Below, piece by piece: positions 16,881-20,664 of a DNA stretch of 20,664 nt. The stretch's first letter is position 1. Every line of letters starts with the position of its first letter. The position numbers and the translations under genes are program-made. The notes under the pieces are model-generated. The model did no database searches and was not told where the DNA came from. It was given only the letters and a program-made list of their open reading frames with translations. The stretch is from Folioceros fuciformis (taxonomy: Eukaryota > Anthocerotophyta > Anthocerotopsida > Anthocerotales), in NCBI GenBank assembly GCA_049999805.1, contig JBNGIO010006101.1:32020-52683 (forward strand), given 5' to 3'.

Positions 16881-17640
16881 TTGTCCTCGCACTCCAAAGG
16901 CGTTCATTGAGCCCTCCTTACAAGTCTCCTTGTCCTCAAGCTCCTTAGTACTTTGCCATGCTTTCATTGAACCCTCCTTACAAATCTCCTTGTCCTCACA
17001 CTCATTTAGTACTTTGCCTTACCTATGCTACATGCTTTCATTACAGGTGTTGAGGAGGGCTTTCCTTACAAGTCTCCTTTGTCCTCGTCCTTCTTAGGGT
17101 CTTTGCCTATTCCACAGGCTTTCATTGCAAGTGTTCGAGAGGGCTTTCCTTCCAAGTCTCCTTTGTCATCGGTCTTCCTTAGGGTCTTTGCTTATTCTAG
17201 AGGCTTTCCTTGTAGGTGTTGAGGAAGGCTTTCCTTACAAGTCCCCTTTGTTCTCGCTCTCCTTAGGGTCTTTGCTTATTTTAGACGCTTTTCTTGTAGG
17301 TATTGAGGAGGGCTTTCCTTACAAGTCTCCTTTGTTCTCACCCTCCTTAGAGTCTTTGCCTACTCTAGAGGCTTTCATTGTAGGTGTTGAGGAGGGCTTT
17401 CCTTAGAAGTTTCCTTTGTCCTAGCCCTGGTGTTGAGGAGGGCTTTCCTTACAAGTTTCCTTTGTCCTAGCCCTGGTGTTGAGGAGGGCTTTCCTAACAA
17501 GTCTTCTTGTTTTCGTGCTCCTTAGGTTCTTTGCCTATTCGAAAGGCTATCATTGCTCTCCTTAGGTTCTTTGCCTATTTTAAAGGCTGTCATTACAAGT
17601 GTTGAGAAGGGCTTTCCTTACAAGTCTCCTTGATAGTTGT
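16880..17640 (+). repeat. 84-bp tandem array with truncated copies
   Basis: Full units begin at 17034, 17118, 17202, 17286 and 17370 (GGCTTTCATTGYAGGTG, then TTGAGGAGGGCTTTCCTTAC, AAGTCTCCTTTG and TCTTTGCCTATTCTAGA). Internally deleted versions follow to about 17640, including two of about 46 bp near 17425-17490. Two shorter, older units precede at about 16900-17030. Because 84 is divisible by three, the array yields open frames encoding 28-residue repeats (around VGVEEGFPYKSPLF), but these lack a convincing start, splice structure or known domain, so I treat the array as non-coding. Confidence 0.85.
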
Positions 17641-18205
17641 CAGGGCTTCTTTCCTCTTTAGAATATTATCGATCTTCCTACTAGGGAAAGAGGTGCAATT
17701 AGTCCTTCTCTAAGATTCCTCCATTCCTAAGCCCAATTGGGTTGTCTCAACTCTTGCTCGGGAAGGGTGATGGAGTTAGGGTTCTAGCTCAACTAGGGAG
17801 ATGGAGCTTGGTTTCTAGCTCAACCAAGGAGATAGAACTTGGTTTCTAGCTTGACCTAGTATTCAAGTGTTTTGTATCACACCAAGAACATTTTCCATCC
17901 TTTGTGTTTTCATCTAAGCTTGGTCCATCTTATGCTCTACCTTGTATTTACAACTACGAGGCCCTCTTTGTGGCTCTAGGCTCTAGAGACAATTGGCTCG
18001 ATGTCTTGTGGGCATGCAACTATTCCTATTGGATGCAAACCATTTCCAAATAAGGAGTGAGTAAGTGTGGAGAAGTTCCTTCCTTGAGGGGTCTCTCATA
18101 CACTTTGCGTAATAATGGTTCTCTTTGAGATGACATTTTCCTTATTCAAGAAGAAAAGGTTTCTGTTGCTAACATGGTCATAATAGACCCCACACGGATC
18201 TCAGT
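17640..18205. other. non-coding flank with a 31-bp tandem triplet
   Basis: Three diverged 31-bp units lie at 17769-17861 (GATGGAGTTAGGGTTCTAGC and variants). The rest is AT-rich with stops in all frames at short intervals. No gene is seen. Confidence 0.6.
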
Positions 18206-18208
18206 ATG

Positions 18209-18312
18209 TGAGCATATTGTCCTCAACTTCTCAAATTGCACGGCAAAGGGTAGTGNNNNNNNNNNTGAGCATATTGTCCTCAACTTCTCAAATTGCACGG
18301 CAAAGGGTAGTG
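18209..18312. other. assembly gap flanked by identical 47-bp sequence
   Basis: Positions 18209-18255 and 18266-18312 are identical and are separated by 10 N (18256-18265). Two contig ends that overlap but were not merged would give exactly this pattern, so the duplication is probably an artefact. The apparent repeated peptide across it should not be believed. Confidence 0.8.
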
Positions 18313-18470
18313 CATCCGTTAAGATTCACAAGGACACTCCTCTACATGTCAGACACATCTGATCTCCAAGCCCTTGCCATTAAGACCCACAAAGCCATTT
18401 GTAAGGCATTTTCCAAGTTTCTAAAGATATGCACCAAAGAGAGTAACAATAGGAAAAATGGGGTTTAATG

Positions 18471-18512
18471 TTTAGGGTTTAACCCTAAACCCTAAACCCG
18501 AGTAACCCTAAA
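18471..18512. repeat. inverted interstitial telomere repeat
   Basis: TTTAGGGTTT (18471-18480) is followed at once by AACCCTAAACCCTAAACCC (18481-18499), and another AACCCTAAA lies at 18504-18512. The G-rich repeat therefore meets the C-rich repeat end to end. Confidence 0.85.
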
Positions 18513-18616
18513 GCCTCTCACAAGAATTGGACACATTTCGGGAGCGACCTTCTAAGAAGTTCATCCCTTTTAGAAGCATATTGGGAGTAGCCTTTTTAGA
18601 CGTTCCTATATGAAAC

Positions 18617-18692
18617 ATGCACACCTTGCTTTGATATAGATTTAACTTTCACTTTTTCTCTTTTTACTTTCACCTTATTTTACCTGTACCAT
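18617..18692 (-). repeat. relic of the first ~85 bp of a related LTR, reverse orientation
   Basis: Read on the minus strand from 18692 (TAATGGTACAGGT, then AAGGTGAAAGT and GTGAAAGTTAAATCTA), this follows the start of the 3' LTR at about 11014-11095 (TAATGGCATAAGT, then AAGGTGAAAGTTAAAAG and GTGAAAGCTAAATCTAG). The outer 34 bp match in about 28 positions. No other part of the element was found beside it. Confidence 0.55.
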
Positions 18693-19030
18693 TACGTGTG
18701 GATCTTTGTAGCTTTACTTATTAGTGTCAGGGATTGCCATCTCATCCTGTCCGTCCCGCGCCGCCCTGTTCCGTCTCTTAACATCTGCATTTCTTGCCTT
18801 GTTGTATGAAGGTGGTGGAGAAGATCGAGTTGGGAGTGGCCAAGAGCTAGGTCATCTTCTCCTTCGAGTTCTTCACACCCAAGGCCCACGATGGAGTCGG
18901 CAATTTGTTGCAGACAATTGAGAGGATGGTTGTCCACCAACCAGGCTTCAATGACATTATGTAACGGACATCCACCTTGGATCTCACTCTTGACATCTCC
19001 AAAAAAATGCAGAATACGGTGCGTTCTATT

Positions 19031-19159
19031 GGTTCTTTTAGCTCTGCTAGGCTACCTAGAGGAGCTGGTTCTTTTAGCTCTGCTAGGCTACCTAGAGGAG
19101 CTNNNNNNNNNNCTAGAGGAGCTGGTTCTTTTAGCTCTGCTAGGCTACCTAGAGGAGCT
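19031..19159 (+). repeat. 36-bp minisatellite in the pseudogene intron, crossed by a 10-N gap
   Basis: The unit starting GGTTCTTTTAGCTCTGCTAG occurs at 19031-19066, 19067-19102 and 19124-19159 without visible mismatch. An 11-bp unit end (19113-19123) follows the N run 19103-19112. True copy number is unknown because the assembly breaks inside the array. Confidence 0.88.
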
Positions 19160-19331
19160 AGTTGCCTTGCGGTGCAGGATGAGAGTTAGGCCCTATAAAA
19201 CATGGGGCATCTGAATGAGCGTTTGGGATTGGGATTTGCAGGTGTGCGTGGAAACCACAATGCACCTCACTTGTAGCAACATGGCTTTTGACAAGCTCAA
19301 CGAGGCTTTGGAGACGCTGAAGAAGAAAGAC

Positions 19332-19341
19332 NNNNNNNNNN
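19332..19341. other. assembly gap of 10 N inside the MTHFR pseudogene
   Basis: The gap falls between LETLKKKD and VLFFG of the pseudogene. Only about four family residues are missing, so the real gap may be short. Unlike the other two gaps, it has no duplicated flank. Confidence 0.85.
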
Positions 19342-19649
19342 CGGTGTTGTTCTTTGGTAGGTGAAACATATTCAAAGCAGGTACGGGGACTATTTTGGCA
19401 TCACTATTGCTGGATATCTTGGTACTCCCTATTGCATTTCTCCTTCTTAGTATGAGCTCAGTGATCCGGGACATTATTGCTCATGGTCGGCTCTTGCTTT
19501 TTCTGTAGAAGAGAACCATAATACTGTTTACATGAGTAGGCAATAGAGGAGGCCTACAGGAAGGTTTTGGCATACTTGAAAGAGAAGGTGAGCACGGTGC
19601 ACCTAGCCTTGGAAACATTTCTCCTGTTACTGGGAACCTTAGTGATATG

Positions 19650-19905
19650 TAGTCTTGAAACAAGGGTGGGAACAATTGTGACCCTGATGAACTATAGTTG
19701 TGAAACAAGGGTGGGAACAATTGTGATCCTGGTGAACTGTATTCTTGAAACAAGGGTGGGAACAATTGTGACCCTGGTGTACTATAGTCTTGAAACAAGG
19801 GTGAGAACAATTGTGACCTTGGTGAACTATAGTCTTGAAACAAGGGTATGAACAATTGTGACCCTGGTGAACTGTAGTCTTGAAACAAGGGTGGGAACAA
19901 TTGTG
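19650..19905 (+). repeat. 45-bp minisatellite, six copies
   Basis: GAAACAAGGGTGGGAACAAT starts copies at 19657, 19702, 19747, 19792, 19837 and 19882, exactly 45 bp apart. It lies between the LAYLKEKV and ITLMFFDTN segments of the MTHFR pseudogene. Frames stay open through it on both strands (15-residue repeats such as ETRVGTIVTLVNYSL). Confidence 0.93.
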
Positions 19906-20299
19906 CAAGTTCAAGCAAGAGGGCAAGCGATCATCACTCTGATGTTTTTCGATACAAATGTGTTTCTCAAGTTTCTCAATGATTGTAGAAAGATGTGCAA
20001 GACCAAGGTGGTGAAGGCACCTATTCCTACTTGTTGCTCGTTAGCGTGCAAGTTTGTGCAATGAGTAATGTGGTGGATCACTTCAAGTACCTACAAAAAT
20101 CAATGTTGCTTTGGAGCTCATCAAGGATAATGATGTGGCAGTGCAAGCATATGGAATCTACCTTTGCATAGAGATGTGTAAGAAGATATACGCTCATGGG
20201 GTCAACTATTTGCATTTGTACTCTTTCAATTCAGACAAGTTTATTTTGCCTATTCTCGAGGTATTGCTCAAATCACTAACCACTTTCAAGTTCAAATAA

Positions 20300-20664
20300 G
20301 TGCTCCACGGAATGGCAGCTGATGCCGATGGCATTGCTTTGTAGAACCGTGGCTTGATTGCCTTCAATCAAGTTACAAAGCCATTGTGTTGGCATCCAAC
20401 AACCCATGTGGAGCTGACGAGTGAACCATATGAGGGAAGCAGCAAAAGCTCGAACGGAACCCATTAATGAGGAGGCCTTCTTTGTAGGGCCGAAAGGTAT
20501 TTACACCTATTTATTTATAAATATAAAAAAATTCAGTAAAATAGGTACTTCTCAATAGCTGAAGTGAGGACGTGAGATGGTCTTTTCAAGAAAAATTGGG
20601 GTATCTACTACGATCGTAAGCATAAAATTGCCAAGCCAGATCTTCTATGCTGTCAGTATCTGAT
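20300..20664. other. 3' flank of the pseudogene, nothing recognised
   Basis: Short frames only. An AT-rich patch lies at about 20505-20540. The frame around 20400-20510 does not match the expected C-terminal part of MTHFR. Confidence 0.5.

Larger units (their letters stand above)
18806..20299 (+). pseudogene. MTHFR: decayed methylenetetrahydrofolate reductase gene with introns retained
   Basis: The source gene encodes 5,10-methylenetetrahydrofolate reductase of one-carbon metabolism. The start MKVVEKIE is at 18806 and SFEFF near 18863. In-frame stops lie at 18848-18850 and 18962-18964, the latter where the family has WGAGG. Frame holds to 19018, then a GT-AG intron (19019-19241) and VCVETTMHLTCSNM (19242-19331). 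After a 10-N gap come VLFFG, with the usual DPPHG region absent, then VKHIQSRYGDYFGITIAGY (19361-19420), EAYRKVLAYLKEKV (19549-19590), ITLMFFDTNVFLKFLNDCRK (19933-19992) and ALELIKDNDVAVQAYGI onward (20108-20299). The C-terminal half of plant MTHFR is not seen. Retained introns argue for a duplicated gene copy, not a processed one. Minisatellites fill the first intron and a later interval. Confidence 0.88.

Noticed and set aside
17025-17406. Open frames encoding 28-residue repeats (GVEEGFPYKSP type)
   Set aside because: They arise from an 84-bp tandem array whose period is a multiple of three. They lack a start context, splice signals or known domains, and the array contains truncated copies out of step.
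18174-18468. Frames crossing the 10-N gap with a repeated peptide
   Set aside because: The repeat comes from identical contig ends around an assembly gap.
19567-19926. Repeat-peptide frames on both strands over the 45-bp array
   Set aside because: The period of 45 bp keeps frames open on both strands at once, and the array sits inside an MTHFR pseudogene.
1-20664. CRISPR array or bacterial defence system
   Set aside because: The repeats are minisatellites without regular unique spacers, and the genes are intron-bearing plant genes.

Overview
The window is nuclear DNA of a land plant. The evidence is TTTAGGG-type telomere repeats, a plant-type U6 snRNA, a Ty3/gypsy chromovirus-like retroelement primed from initiator tRNA-Met, and genes split by many short GT-AG introns (mostly 75-250 nt). 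Compact, rather GC-rich genes with small introns suggest a non-flowering plant such as a lycophyte or bryophyte. That placement is inference. Three runs of exactly 10 N mark assembly joins.

Layout. (1) 31-1347, + strand: a five-exon gene for a plastid-targeted-looking Rossmann-fold oxidoreductase. (2) 1348-4125: a convergent intergenic stretch that carries a U6 snRNA gene on the minus strand (2270-2171) and several small tandem repeats. (3) 5814-4126, - strand: a seven-exon soluble ABC ATPase of the plant ABCI19/20/21 (CAF16-like) group. (4) About 6328-11668: a degenerate Ty3/gypsy element with PBS, broken gag, a long open pol whose reverse transcriptase active site is damaged, PPT and a 3' LTR; most of the expected 5' LTR is missing. 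(5) 12585-14178, + strand: a six-exon secreted nucleoside-phosphorylase-fold protein (bark storage protein / MTA-SAH nucleosidase-like). (6) 16411-14389, - strand: a three-exon coiled-coil protein with one membrane segment, of no recognised family. (7) 16.7-20.3 kb: repeat-rich DNA with an 84-bp tandem array, an inverted telomere-repeat patch, a relic LTR edge, and a decayed but intron-containing MTHFR pseudogene invaded by 36-bp and 45-bp minisatellites. (8) 20.3-20.66 kb: nothing recognised.

The four protein genes are joined exon by exon with phases that agree and totals divisible by three (299, 328, 345 and 437 codons). They do not look like one pathway.

No clearly new multi-gene system is present. 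The observations most worth following are a ~100-150 bp promoter-proximal sequence shared, in the same orientation and about 210 bp upstream of the start codon, by the ABC gene and the nucleosidase-like gene; a U6 gene with a shortened 5' stem-loop; a near-perfect 22-bp hairpin beside the first promoter copy; an in-frame UGA-CGG between gag and pol; and minisatellites that repeatedly have periods divisible by three.
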